Assembly: GCF_014649755.1 (NCBI RefSeq)
Contig: NZ_BMTQ01000003.1
Coordinates: forward strand, 248,001-312,000
Direction of reading: 5' to 3'
Length of the DNA stretch: 64,000 bases
From: Streptomyces litmocidini
GTDB lineage: Bacteria; Actinomycetota; Actinomycetes; Streptomycetales; Streptomycetaceae
Shown here in pieces: positions 1-11,564 of this stretch; position 1 is the first letter of the stretch; the number at the start of each line of letters is the position of its first letter. Position numbers and translations under genes: made by a program. The notes beneath the pieces are model-generated. The model worked only from the letters and a program-made list of their open reading frames with translations, was not told where the DNA came from and did not search any database.

Positions 1-493
1 CGCGATCGTGTTCGCGACCGGTTTCGACGCGATGACCGGGGCGATCGACCGGGTGGACGTCCGGGGGCGGGGCGGCCGGAGGCTGAAGGACGTGTGGAGC
101 GGAGGTCCCCGCACCTATCTGGGCCTGGGCGTCGACGGCTTCCCGAACCTGTTCAACCTCACCGGGCCCGGCAGCCCGTCCGTCATGGCCAACGTCGTGC
201 TCTGCGCCGAGCAGCACGTCGACTGGCTCGCCGACTGCCTGCGCCATCTGGACGAGCACGGCTACCGCGCGATCGAGGCGGACGAGGAGGCCGTCGAGCA
301 GTGGGTGGCCCAGTGCCGCGACCGGGCGGCGGCCACCCTGTTCCCGGCGGCGAACTCCTGGTACCTGGGGGCCAACATCCCCGGGAAGCCCCGGGTGTTC
401 ATGCCGTTCGTCGGGGGCTTCGGGGTGTACGGGGAGATCATCGCGGACGTGGCGGCCTCGGGGTACGAGGGGTTCACCCTGATACGGGGCTGA
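1..493 (+). CDS. Type I Baeyer-Villiger monooxygenase, C-terminal part (5' end outside window)
   Basis: The reading frame is already open at the left edge, so only about the last 163 residues are seen. They carry the late signature of FAD/NADPH type I BVMOs (cyclohexanone, cyclopentadecanone and steroid monooxygenases): VFATGFDAMTGA near the start, GPGSPSVMAN, EQHVDWL and the near-terminal NSWYLGANIPGKPRVF followed by GGFGVY. Such enzymes insert oxygen next to a ketone to give an ester or lactone. A steroid substrate is inferred from the adjoining kstD/hsa genes and the esterase that converges on it. The N-terminal FAD and NADP Rossmann motifs cannot be checked here. The stop is followed at once by a long palindromic terminator. 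Confidence 0.85.
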   Translation, partial: AIVFATGFDAMTGAIDRVDVRGRGGRRLKDVWSGGPRTYLGLGVDGFPNLFNLTGPGSPSVMANVVLCAEQHVDWLADCLRHLDEHGYRAIEADEEAVEQWVAQCRDRAAATLFPAANSWYLGANIPGKPRVFMPFVGGFGVYGEIIADVAASGYEGFTLIRG

Positions 494-494
494 T

Positions 495-570
495 GCGGTC
501 CGTACGCGTGCGTGCGCCCCGTCCCCACCCGGCCGGGTGGGGACGGGGCGCACGCACGCGTACGGACCGC
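495..570. terminator. 76-nt perfect palindrome, bidirectional terminator
   Basis: Two 38-nt arms (495-532 and 533-570) are exact reverse complements with no spacer. The element lies 1 nt after the BVMO stop and 13 nt before the 3' end of the convergent esterase gene. Position and symmetry fit an intrinsic terminator serving both strands; there is no clear U tract, as is common in Streptomyces. Confidence 0.85.
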
Positions 571-583
571 GGTCGACGCGGGG

Positions 584-1498
584 CTAGAGCCTCCCGAGGG
601 CCTTGCGCAGGGCCGCGAAGGCGCTCTCGCGGGCCTCGGCCGCCGCCGGCAGGGCGCCCGCCATGGAGAGGAAGCCGTGGAACATCCCGGCGTGGTGGCG
701 GGCCTCCACGGGGACGCCCGCGGCGGCGAGGGCCTCCGCGTACGCCAGGCCGTCGTCCCGCAGCGGGTCGAAGCCGGCGGTGACGATCTGGGCCGGCGGG
801 AGCCCGGACAGGTCGGCGCCCGCCAGCGGGGCCGCGTAGGGGCTGGTGCGGTGCGCCGGGGCCTGCAGATAGCCGTCCCAGTACCAGCGCAGGTGGTCGG
901 CGGTGAGGAAGTAGCCCCGGGCGTTCTCCCGGTGCGAGGGGCGGGAGCGAGTGGGGTCGAGCATCGGGTAGTAGAGCGCCTGGCAGGCGATCCCGGGGCC
1001 GCCCCGGTCGCGGGAGAGCAGGGTGAGGACGGTGGCGAGGTTGGCGCCCGCGCTGTCCCCGGCGACGGCGATCCGCCGGCCCGGGTGGGCCGCCGCCGTC
1101 CACAGCAGGGCCGTGTAGGCGTCCTCGGGGGCGGCGGGGAAGGGGTGCTCGGGGGCGCGACGGTAGTCGACGGAGACGACGACCGCCTCCGTGGCCAGGG
1201 CGAGGGAGCGGCAGAAGGGGTCGTGGCTGTCGAGGTCGCAGAGGACGAAGCCGCCCCCGTGACAGAAGACGATCACGGGGGCGGTCCCGTGGACGGCCGG
1301 ATCGTAGACGCGTACGGGCACGCCGTCGGCGTCCTCGTCCGTGACGCGGGCGACGGGCGGCGGCGGGACGGCGGGCCGGGGGCGGGCGGCGAAGAAGGCG
1401 CGCACCTCGGCGATGTCCGTCATCTCCGTGGCCAGCGGGGGGAAGCCGGCGGTGGCCAGGTCGATGACCTTCTGGACCTCGGGGTCGGGCCGGTTCAC
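584..1498 (-). CDS. Alpha/beta-hydrolase esterase, hormone-sensitive-lipase type
   Basis: A 304-residue alpha/beta hydrolase of the HSL (family IV) type. It shows the oxyanion-hole motif HGGGF (around residue 80), the nucleophile elbow GDSAG (around 147), a late acid region FDPLRDDG and the catalytic His in MFHGF. Family members hydrolyse short- to medium-chain esters. It is the last gene of a minus-strand run that includes kstD and two hydroxysteroid-dehydrogenase-like SDRs, 28 nt after the second SDR. Next to a BVMO it could hydrolyse the ester that enzyme makes, for example a 17-acetoxy steroid from a 20-ketopregnane; that pairing is inferred. The hydrolase family assignment is firm and the substrate is not. 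Confidence 0.85.
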   Translation of the reverse strand: MNRPDPEVQKVIDLATAGFPPLATEMTDIAEVRAFFAARPRPAVPPPPVARVTDEDADGVPVRVYDPAVHGTAPVIVFCHGGGFVLCDLDSHDPFCRSLALATEAVVVSVDYRRAPEHPFPAAPEDAYTALLWTAAAHPGRRIAVAGDSAGANLATVLTLLSRDRGGPGIACQALYYPMLDPTRSRPSHRENARGYFLTADHLRWYWDGYLQAPAHRTSPYAAPLAGADLSGLPPAQIVTAGFDPLRDDGLAYAEALAAAGVPVEARHHAGMFHGFLSMAGALPAAAEARESAFAALRKALGRL

Positions 1499-1526
1499 GT
1501 GTCGGCTCCCTTCGGGGTCGGTGGGT

Positions 1527-2290
1527 TCACGCGCTCGTCCCCTTCGGGGCGAGGGCGGGCATGCGGCCGGCCGACGCGCCGCCGTCCACCGCGAGTTCGG
1601 CGCCGGACAGGTAGGAGGAGTCGTCGGAGGCGAGGAAGGCGACGAGGCGGGCGACCTCCTCGGGCTCCCCCACCCGTCCGAGCGGCGCGGCCGGATGCTC
1701 CCTGGTGCCCAGGTGCGCGGTCATGGCGGTGGCGATGGCGCCGGGGTGGACGGAGTTGACCCGGATGCCGTCCGGGCCGAGTTCCAGGGCGGCCGTTCTC
1801 GTGAGGCCCCGCAGGCCCCACTTCGCGGCCCCGTAGGCGCCGTGGCCCCAGATGCCCTGGAGGCCTGCCTGCGAGGAGATGTTGACGATGGACCCGCCGC
1901 CGCCCTCCTTCATCGCTCCGGCGACGGCGCGGACGCCGAGGAACGGACCGACCAGGTTGACGCGGAGGATCGCCTCCAGACGGGCCGGGTCCTCCTCGGT
2001 GATGGGCGAGGTGGAGTGGATCGCGGCGTTGTTGACGAGGACGTCGAGCCGGCCGAAGGCGTCCAGGGCGGTGGCCACGGCGGTCGTCCAGGACCGCTCG
2101 TCGGTCACGTCGTGGCGTACGAACCGGGCGGCGGCGCCGAGGGAGGCGGCGGTCGCCCCTCCCTCCGGCTCCAGGACGTCGGTGAGGACGACCTTCGCGC
2201 CGAGGGCGGCGAACAGGCGGGCCTCGGCCTCGCCCATGCCGCGTGCCGCGCCGGTGACCAGCGCGACCTTTCCTGTCAGGTCGACGGGCA

Positions 2291-2291
<1 letters not shown>
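1527..2291 (-). CDS. SDR oxidoreductase, 3-alpha,20-beta-hydroxysteroid dehydrogenase-like
   Basis: A 254-residue classical short-chain dehydrogenase with TGAARGMG (residues 13-20) for NAD(P) binding, NNAA at 87-90, catalytic Ser near 139, and Tyr153 and Lys157 in YGAAK. The C-terminal half, with VHPGAIATAMTAH, GRVGEPEEVA and ELAVDGG, closely resembles the Streptomyces 3-alpha,20-beta-HSD family. The ATG at 2291 overlaps the stop of the upstream SDR (TGATG arrangement), so the two are translationally coupled. It probably oxidises or reduces a hydroxyl/keto position on steroid intermediates; the exact position and direction cannot be read. It is a diverged paralogue of the gene upstream. Confidence 0.85.
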
Positions 2292-5698
<3,407 letters not shown>

Positions 5699-5699
<1 letters not shown>

Positions 5700-6187
5700 C
5701 AGAAGGCCCCCACGGCGTAGCGGCTGCGGAAGAACAGCAGCGGCCGGCCGTCCTCGCCGGCGTCGAGCGCCACCACCTGTGCGGTGACCAGGTGGTGGTC
5801 CCCGGCCTCGTGGACCGCGTCGAGTGCGCACTCCACGTGGGCGAGGGCCCCGTCGATGCGTACGGTGCCGTGCTCGCCGGCGCTCCAGGGCACCCCGGCG
5901 AACTTGTCGGGGCCGCTGCGGCCGAGCGCGGCGCAGGTGGCCTGCTGGTCCTCGGCGAGGATGTTGACGCAGAAGCGGCCCGCGCGCTGGATCCTCGGCC
6001 AGCTGGTGGAGTTCTTGCCGACGGCCAGCATGACCAGCGGGGGGTCGAGGGAGAGGGAGGCGAAGGACTGGCAGGCGAAGCCGACGGGTTCCGCGCCGTC
6101 GGCGTCGAGCGTCGCCACCACCGTGATGCCGCTGGCGAAGCGGCCGAGGACGTCCCGGAACTCGGAGGGCGGGATCAGCCGTTCCAC
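5699..6187 (-). CDS. hsaB: Flavin reductase component of 3-HSA hydroxylase
   Basis: A 162-residue flavin reductase-like (FMN-binding split barrel) protein. Motifs FASGITVVAT, SFASLSLDPPLV and FCVNILA are those of two-component monooxygenase reductases such as HsaB. It would supply reduced flavin to HsaA for hydroxylation of 3-HSA. The GTG at 6187 is preferred: GGGG lies about 9 nt upstream and the resulting N-terminus, V-E-R-L-I-P-P, matches the family. That start makes a 13-nt overlap with the end of hsaC, and the stop overlaps the maoC start. The order hsaA-hsaD-hsaC-hsaB is the one found in mycobacteria. Confidence 0.9.
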
Positions 6188-7068
6188 TGGTGGCCCCAGA
6201 AGCTGTCGGCGGTGATCTCCTTCGCGACCCAGGTGGCGGGGTCGACGACGAGGCCGTCCCAGCCGTACTCGACCTGGAAGCCGCCGGGGGCCTGGGCGTA
6301 GAAGGACACCATGCGGTCGTTGGTGTGGCGTCCGAGGCTGGACGCGATGGGGATGCCGGCGGCATGCGCGCGGTCGAGTCCGCGGCCCACGTCGTCGAGG
6401 GTCTCCAGCTCGACCATGAAGTGCACGATGCCGGGGGGCAGCGCGCCCGGGTAGAGGCCGAGGCTGTGGTGGCGGCGGTTGGGGCTGAGGAAGTGCATCC
6501 AGTGGAAGTCCCGCTGCTCGGTGGCGGTCGGGACGGCCTGCGGCGGCAGCTTCATCGAGTCGCGCAGCTGGAAGCCGAGCAGGTTCTCGTAGAAGTCGAG
6601 CGCTGCCTCGACGTCCGGCACGGGGAGCACGACGTGGCCGAGGCCCAGGTCGCCGGTGACGAAGCGGTTGCCGTACGGGGTGCCGAGGGCGGTGTGGTCC
6701 TGCGCCTGGCCCCAGTAGATCTCCAGCGGGTTGCCGCCCGGGTCCGTCACGTGGATGAGGCCCCGGACGCGGCGCTCGGCGAGTTCGGCGGGGTCGGCGG
6801 CCTTGACGGCGACGCCCGCCGCCTCCAGTTCCCCGGTGGCGCGGGCGAGGGCTGCGGCGTCGGCCACCTCCCAGCCGGCCGCGAGGAGCCTGTCGCTCTC
6901 TCCCGCCCGGATGACGATGCGGTGGGCGCGGTCGTCCAGGCGGAGGCAGAGGGTGTCCTCGGTGGTGCCGGTCGCCTCCACCATGCCGAGGACGTCGAGC
7001 GCGTAGCGGCGCCACTCGTCCAGGGTGGTGGTCTCCAGGCGCAGGTAGCCGAGAGCACGGATGTCCAT
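6175..7068 (-). CDS. hsaC: 3,4-DHSA extradiol dioxygenase
   Basis: A 297-residue type I extradiol dioxygenase with two VOC domains. It cleaves the catecholic ring A of 3,4-DHSA by meta cleavage to give 4,9-DSHA. With the ATG at 7068, the Fe(II) ligands fall at His145 (GLGHVVLPV), His216 (GIVHFMVE) and Glu267 (FQVEYGW), essentially the positions of mycobacterial HsaC. That ATG has GAGG 8 nt upstream; a GTG three codons earlier is less well supported. The 97-nt gap before it, after hsaD, holds a short tandem repeat. The 3' end overlaps hsaB. Confidence 0.94.
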   Translation of the reverse strand: MDIRALGYLRLETTTLDEWRRYALDVLGMVEATGTTEDTLCLRLDDRAHRIVIRAGESDRLLAAGWEVADAAALARATGELEAAGVAVKAADPAELAERRVRGLIHVTDPGGNPLEIYWGQAQDHTALGTPYGNRFVTGDLGLGHVVLPVPDVEAALDFYENLLGFQLRDSMKLPPQAVPTATEQRDFHWMHFLSPNRRHHSLGLYPGALPPGIVHFMVELETLDDVGRGLDRAHAAGIPIASSLGRHTNDRMVSFYAQAPGGFQVEYGWDGLVVDPATWVAKEITADSFWGHQWNG

Positions 7069-7100
7069 GGTGTGCACCTCTTCGGTGGAAGGTTCGGGAG

Positions 7101-7136
7101 GTTCGGAGAGTTCGGAGAGTTCGGAGAGTTCGGTGG
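7101..7136. repeat. 9-bp tandem repeat in the hsaD-hsaC spacer
   Basis: Four head-to-tail copies of a 9-nt unit (gttcggaga, the last degenerate) lie between the hsaD stop and the hsaC start, within the untranslated spacer of the same transcript. No coding potential was seen; it may be slippage-prone filler. Confidence 0.7.
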
Positions 7137-7165
7137 GTGCGGCGGGCGCGGAGGGCCCGGCGGGT

Positions 7166-8038
7166 TCAGTGGGAGAAGAAGTCGACGGCCAGGCGGTTGA
7201 ACTCGTCGGCCTGCTCGGTCTGGGCCCAGTGGCCGCAGTGCGGGAAGACGTGCAGACGGGCGTCGGGGATGGTCTTGAGGGCGACGAGCGCGCCGTCCAG
7301 GGGGTTGACGCGGTCCTCGCGGCCCCAGGTGAGGAGCACCGGGTGGGTGATCCGGTGGGCCTCGCGCCAGAGCATCGTGTCCCCGGCCCAGGCGGGGTTG
7401 GCGAACGAGGCGCCCATCCGGGCGCTGCCGAGCCGGGTGTCGGGATCGGTGGCCGAGGCCCAGCGCTCCTCGACGAGTTCGTCGGTGACGACGGACTGGT
7501 CGTACGCCATGACGCCGAGGAAGGCGCGCAGTTGCTCCTTGGTGGGTTCGGGCGAGGCGTTGAACTCGAAGAGCCGCTTGATGCCCTCGGTCGGGTCGGG
7601 GGCGAAGAGGTTGACGGAGACGCCTCCGGGGCCCATCAGGAGGAGCTTGCCGACCTTGTCCGGGTGGTTCAGGGCCATCCGGACGGCGGTGCCTCCGCCG
7701 AGGGAGTTGCCGATGAAGTGGGCCTGCCGGACGCCCAGTTCGTCCATGAGGGCGGCGACGGCGTCCGCGCTGTAGCTGAAGTAGTCCTTGTCGGGCTCCG
7801 GCTTGTCCGAGCGGCCGAAGCAGGGCTGGTCGACGAGCAGGGTGCGGAAGTGCTCGGCGAAGACGGGGAGGTTGCGGCCGAAGTTGCTCCAGGCGGAGGC
7901 GCCGGGGCCGCCGCCGTGCAGCATGATCACCACGGGCGCCCCGGCGGCCCGGCCGGCGGGCGCGGCCTCGTGGTAGTGGAGGGTGAGCCCGGCCGCCTCG
8001 GCGGTGCGGGAGGTCGACTGGTGGGTGAGTTCTGCCAT
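7166..8038 (-). CDS. hsaD: 4,9-DSHA hydrolase (meta-cleavage product hydrolase)
   Basis: A 290-residue alpha/beta hydrolase of the MCP (C-C bond) type. It has the oxyanion-region motif HGGGPGASAW (41-50), the nucleophile Ser112 in GNSLGGG, an acidic residue in GREDRVN (near 242) and the catalytic His near 270 in CGHWAQ. HsaD hydrolyses the hsaC product to HIP (DOHNAA) and 2-hydroxyhexa-2,4-dienoate. The GGGPG and GNS.GGG signatures separate MCP hydrolases from ordinary esterases. It sits 12 nt downstream of hsaA copy 1. Confidence 0.93.
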   Translation of the reverse strand: MAELTHQSTSRTAEAAGLTLHYHEAAPAGRAAGAPVVIMLHGGGPGASAWSNFGRNLPVFAEHFRTLLVDQPCFGRSDKPEPDKDYFSYSADAVAALMDELGVRQAHFIGNSLGGGTAVRMALNHPDKVGKLLLMGPGGVSVNLFAPDPTEGIKRLFEFNASPEPTKEQLRAFLGVMAYDQSVVTDELVEERWASATDPDTRLGSARMGASFANPAWAGDTMLWREAHRITHPVLLTWGREDRVNPLDGALVALKTIPDARLHVFPHCGHWAQTEQADEFNRLAVDFFSH

Positions 8039-8050
8039 CGTCGGCGCCTC

Positions 8051-9217
8051 TCAGGCCATGGTGTCGTGGATGTCGATGCCGAGCGCGCTCTGCCCGTACA
8101 TGACGAGGGCCCGCTCGGGGTCGTTGGCGGCGTGGCCGCGGCCGGTGTGGGCGTCGCGCCAGGCGCGCTGGACGAGGCCGGGCCCGGTGCGCATGGCGCT
8201 GCCGCCGGAGTTCTCCATGAGCAGGTCGACCGCCGCGACGGAGCGTTCGGTGGCGAGGACCTGGTCGCGGCGGGTGCGGGTGCGCAGCTCCATCGGGATC
8301 TCCTCGCCGCGCTCGGCGAGGGCGTACATCTCGCCCATGTTGCGGGTCAGCTGCAGCCAGCTCGCGTCGATGTCGCTGGCGGCGCGGGCGATGCGGACCT
8401 GCGCGAAGGGGTCCTCGGCGACCTTCTGCCCGTACGAGACGCGGAACCGCTTCCTGGTCGCCTCGGCGTACGACACGAAGGCGCCCTCGGCGATGCCGAC
8501 GATCGGGGTGGAGATGGTGGTGGTGAACACCCCGGCGTAGGGCAGCCGGTACAGCGGCTCGGGGTTGACCTCGTGACCGGGCACCTTCAGGGCGGTGACG
8601 GGGCCGAAGCTCAGGGCTCGGTGGTCGGGGACGAAGACGTCCTCGACGACGACGTCGTTGCTGCCGGTGCCGCGCAGGCCGACGGTGTCCCAGACGTCGT
8701 CGACGCGGTAGTCGGACCGGGGGATCAGGAAGGTCCGCATGTCGACCGGGTTGCCCTCGCCGTCGGTGACGATGCAGCCGAGGAGCGCCCAGCGGGCGTG
8801 GTCGCAGCCGGAGGAGAAGTGCCACCGGCCGGAGAGCCGGAAGCCGCCGTCGGCGGCGGTGGCCTTGCCGGTGGGGGCGTACGAGGAGGCGATGCGGGTC
8901 CTGGGGTCCTGCCCCCACACCTCCTGCTGGGCGCGGGGGTCGAACAGGGCGACGTGCCAGGGGTGGACGCCGACGACGGAGGCGACCCACCCGGTCGAGC
9001 CGCACGCCTTGGCGATCTCCTTGACCGCCGTGTAGAAGACCACCGGGTCCTCCGCGCGGCCGCCGAAGGCCCTGGGCTGGAGCAGCCGGAAGAAGCCGGT
9101 GTCCTCCAGCTCCTCGACGGAGGCGTCGGGCACGCGTCGCAGCGTCTCGGCCTCGGCCGCGCGGTCGCGCAGGACGGGGGCGAGGTCACGGATCGCTGCC
9201 AGGACGTCATCGGCCAT
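8051..9217 (-). CDS. hsaA: 3-HSA hydroxylase oxygenase, copy 1
   Basis: A 388-residue flavin-dependent monooxygenase with the acyl-CoA-dehydrogenase fold, the oxygenase of HsaAB that hydroxylates 3-HSA at C4. Family segments are KACGSTGWVASV, the DHARWALLG stretch, VWDTVGLRGTGS and the C-terminal HTGRGHAANDPERAL. The length matches characterised HsaA. ATG 9217 is preceded by AAGGGGATG. It is followed within 12 nt by hsaD, so this copy heads the hsaA-D-C-B transcript and has its own 117-nt upstream region with an operator-like palindrome. A paralogue lies directly upstream. Confidence 0.93.
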   Translation of the reverse strand: MADDVLAAIRDLAPVLRDRAAEAETLRRVPDASVEELEDTGFFRLLQPRAFGGRAEDPVVFYTAVKEIAKACGSTGWVASVVGVHPWHVALFDPRAQQEVWGQDPRTRIASSYAPTGKATAADGGFRLSGRWHFSSGCDHARWALLGCIVTDGEGNPVDMRTFLIPRSDYRVDDVWDTVGLRGTGSNDVVVEDVFVPDHRALSFGPVTALKVPGHEVNPEPLYRLPYAGVFTTTISTPIVGIAEGAFVSYAEATRKRFRVSYGQKVAEDPFAQVRIARAASDIDASWLQLTRNMGEMYALAERGEEIPMELRTRTRRDQVLATERSVAAVDLLMENSGGSAMRTGPGLVQRAWRDAHTGRGHAANDPERALVMYGQSALGIDIHDTMA

Positions 9218-9291
9218 GGGGCATCCCCTTTCGGGTCGTGGTGGGGGAATGCCAGGACCGTACGGCGTGCCGTACGGCGGGGAAATGCGCT

Positions 9292-9310
9292 GCTCCCACT
9301 GAGCGGGAAC
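9292..9310. promoter_or_regulatory. Operator-like site upstream of hsaA copy 1
   Basis: A 19-nt site (left arm gctccc, core TGAG, right arm gcgggaac) in the only sizeable gap before the hsaADCB transcript. It shares TGAGCGGGAA and its spacing with the more perfect palindrome upstream of hsaE at 18358-18376. It is a candidate binding site for the neighbouring IclR regulator; this is inferred from the shared motif only. Confidence 0.45.
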
Positions 9311-9334
9311 CCTCGCGCGGGAGGGCCCCGGCGG

Positions 9335-10504
9335 TCAGAGCATGGGGTCGTGGACGTCCATGCCGAGGGCGTCCCGGGCGTAGAGGACCAGGGCCCGTTC
9401 CACGTCGTTGGCCGCCTGCCCGCGGCCGGTGTGCAGGTCGCGCCAGGCACGCTGCAGGACGTCGTCGCCCGTGCGCAGCGGTCCGCGGCCGGCGTTCTCC
9501 ATGAGCAGGTCCACGGCGGTGACGGCGCGTTCGGTGGCCAGCGCCTGGTCGCGGCGGGTGCGGGCGCGCAGCTCCCTCGGGATCCGCGCGCCGCCGCGCG
9601 CGACCGCGTACAGCTCCGCCATGTTGCGGGCGAGCTGGAGCCGGGCGGCGTCGATCTCGCCGGCGGCGCGGGCGATGCGCACCTGGGCGAAGGGGTCCTC
9701 GGCGGCCCGCCGGCCGGGCTCGGCCCCGAGGCGCTCGCGGGCGGCGGTGACCTGGTCCTCGTGGGCGCCCTCGGCGATGCCGACCATCGCGGTGGAGATG
9801 GCGGTGGTGAAGACGGCCGCGTACGGCAGCCGGTACAGGGGTTCGGGGTGGACGTCGTGCCCGGGGCAGCGCAGCGCGGTCACCGGGCCGTAGCCGAGCG
9901 CCCGGTGGGCGGGGACGAAGGCGTCCTCGACGAGGACGTCGTTGCTGCCGCTGCCGCGCAGTCCGACCGTGTCCCACACGTCGTCGACGCGGTAGTCGGC
10001 GCTCGGCACCAGGAGGGTCAGCACGTCGACCGGACGGCCGTCGCCGTCGGTGACGAGGCCGCCGAGCAGCGCCCAGCGGGCGTGGTCGCAGCCCGCGGAG
10101 AAGTGCCACCGGCCGGAGAGCCGGAAGCCTCCGTCGACGGCGGTGACCTTCCCGGTGGGGGCGTGGGAGGAGCAGATGCGGGCGGACTCGTCCGCGCCCC
10201 AGACCTCTTCCTGCGCCCGGGGGTCGAACTGGGCCACGTACCAGGGGTGGACGCCGAGGACCGACGCCGCCCAGCCGGTCGAGCCGCAGGCCTTGGCGAT
10301 CTCGTGCACGGCGGCGTAGAAGACGGCGGGGTCGGCGGCGAGTCCGCCGTACGCCCCGGGCCGGAGCAGCCGGAAGAAGCCGGCGGCCTCCAGTTCCCCG
10401 ACGGAGGCGTCGGGGAGCCGGCGCAGGGCCTCCGCCTCGGCCGCGCGCTCGCGCAGGGCGGGGGCGAGTGCGCGGACCGCCGCGAGGACGTCGTCGTCGC
10501 GCAT
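9335..10504 (-). CDS. 3-HSA hydroxylase oxygenase paralogue, copy 2
   Basis: A 389-residue second HsaA-like protein directly upstream of copy 1 and collinear with it. About three quarters of the first 100 residues are identical by eye, and all family blocks are kept (KACGSTGWAASV, DHARWALLGG, VWDTVGLRGSGSND, HTGRGQAANDVERAL). The clearest divergence is a stretch around residues 240-260 next to EGA, where copy 1 has a Tyr- and Lys-rich segment and copy 2 is charged. A tandem duplication with some specialisation is likely, for example for a differently substituted phenolic secosteroid. It has its own promoter region, shared with the divergent IclR gene. Confidence 0.88.
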   Translation of the reverse strand: MRDDDVLAAVRALAPALRERAAEAEALRRLPDASVGELEAAGFFRLLRPGAYGGLAADPAVFYAAVHEIAKACGSTGWAASVLGVHPWYVAQFDPRAQEEVWGADESARICSSHAPTGKVTAVDGGFRLSGRWHFSAGCDHARWALLGGLVTDGDGRPVDVLTLLVPSADYRVDDVWDTVGLRGSGSNDVLVEDAFVPAHRALGYGPVTALRCPGHDVHPEPLYRLPYAAVFTTAISTAMVGIAEGAHEDQVTAARERLGAEPGRRAAEDPFAQVRIARAAGEIDAARLQLARNMAELYAVARGGARIPRELRARTRRDQALATERAVTAVDLLMENAGRGPLRTGDDVLQRAWRDLHTGRGQAANDVERALVLYARDALGMDVHDPML

Positions 10505-10564
10505 GGGCGCCCCTCTCCGTTCCGGTCCGGTCGTGCCGTGACGGGAAGGAACCTACGCGTTACT

Positions 10565-10579
10565 GTTCCGAGACGGAAC
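10565..10579. promoter_or_regulatory. Palindrome in the hsaA2/iclR divergent promoter
   Basis: GTTCC-GAGAC-GGAAC is a perfect 5-bp inverted repeat with a 5-nt spacer, 60 nt upstream of hsaA copy 2 and 106 nt upstream of the IclR start. TTCCG...CGGAA palindromes are typical IclR-family operators. Candidate operator for both genes. Confidence 0.5.
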
Positions 10580-10610
10580 TCCCCCTTCCCAGCGCCCGTC
10601 GTCCTCTGGC

Positions 10611-10634
10611 AATCTCCACGCAATACCGGAGATT
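10611..10634. promoter_or_regulatory. Second palindrome upstream of the IclR gene
   Basis: AATCTCC (10611-10617) and GGAGATT (10628-10634) form a perfect 7-bp inverted repeat with a 10-nt spacer, about 50 nt before the regulator start. It may be an autoregulatory operator or a 5'-UTR hairpin. Confidence 0.4.
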
Positions 10635-10685
10635 ACGGACCCGGCCACGGGCCGCTCGGCCGTGCCGTCCGTGTGGGAGGTGTCG

Positions 10686-11564
10686 ATGACGACCCGTGCT
10701 GTCGAGCCCGTCGGGGCCGGGGGGCCGCCTCTGTCCCTGCTGGAGAAGGCGGCGAGGGTGCTGAGCGCCTTCGAGAGCGCGGGGCCCCGGCTCACCCTCA
10801 CCGAGGTCGTGCAGCGCTCGGGCATCCGCCGCTCCTCCGCGCACCGCATCCTCGACCAGCTGGTGCAGCTGCGCTGGCTGGAGCGCGAGGGCCGCGACTA
10901 CCGGCTCGGCATGGGCATGCTGGAGCTCGGCGCCATGGCCTCGCACCACAACCGGCTCCGCCGGGCCGCCCTGCCCCACCTGCACGCGCTGCACGAGTCC
11001 ACCGGCCATCTGGTGCACCTGACGGTGCTCGACGGCTCCGAGGTGGTCTATCTGGAGCGCATCGGCGGTTCGGACGACTCCGTCGTGCCCTCGCGCACGG
11101 GCGGGCGGCAGCCGGCGTACTGCACGGCCTCGGGCAAGGCGATCCTGGCCTTCGGCGACGCCGCGCCGGTGGAGCGGGTGATCCGGGACGGGCTGCGGGC
11201 GCGCACCCCGCGCACCCTCACCCGCCCCGAGTCCTTCCGCCGTGAGCTGGCGATGACGCGGGAGCGCGGCGTGGCCTTCGACCACGAGGAGGGGTACCGG
11301 GGGGTGTTCTGCGTGGCCGCCCCGCTGCGCGGCGCCGGCCGGGCCGTCGCCGCGATCTCGGTGAGCGGCCACGGAGTCCACCGGGAGATGGAGCGGCTGG
11401 CCCCGGCCGTGCGCGGCTGCGCGCGGTCGGTGTGGCAGTCGATGTTCGGACCGGGGCGGCAGCCGGAGAAGCGGACCCGGCCCGCCGGGGCGGGGCCCGC
11501 GGGGCTTCCGCAGCCCTCGATGGACGACATGATGGCCTGGCTGCGCTTCAGCGACTGGATGTGA
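10686..11564 (+). CDS. IclR-family transcriptional regulator
   Basis: A 292-residue IclR protein. The N-terminal winged helix (about 15-75) contains SLLEKAARVLSAF, the recognition region RSSAHRILDQL and the wing YRLG. The effector domain (about 90-250) has the usual LHESTGHLVHLTVL, ASGKAILAF and FDHEEGYRGVFCVAAPL. A 40-residue Pro/Gly-rich tail ending FSDWM is extra. ATG 10686 follows GGGAGG. It is divergent from the hsaA copies and lies between the two ring A/B operons, which makes it the obvious local regulator. Mycobacteria control the same genes with the TetR-type KstR, which is absent here. Its 3' end overlaps the convergent SRPBCC gene by 17 nt. Confidence 0.88.
   Translation: MTTRAVEPVGAGGPPLSLLEKAARVLSAFESAGPRLTLTEVVQRSGIRRSSAHRILDQLVQLRWLEREGRDYRLGMGMLELGAMASHHNRLRRAALPHLHALHESTGHLVHLTVLDGSEVVYLERIGGSDDSVVPSRTGGRQPAYCTASGKAILAFGDAAPVERVIRDGLRARTPRTLTRPESFRRELAMTRERGVAFDHEEGYRGVFCVAAPLRGAGRAVAAISVSGHGVHREMERLAPAVRGCARSVWQSMFGPGRQPEKRTRPAGAGPAGLPQPSMDDMMAWLRFSDWM

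Noticed and set aside
7101..7136. Short tandem repeat considered as a CRISPR or iteron array
   Set aside because: Units are 9 nt without spacers, inside a transcript; no cas or replication genes are near.
9259..9278. CCGTACGG repeats upstream of hsaA copy 1 as an operator
   Set aside because: The two 8-mers are self-complementary and only 4 nt apart; they may form a small hairpin but no second occurrence links them to a regulon.
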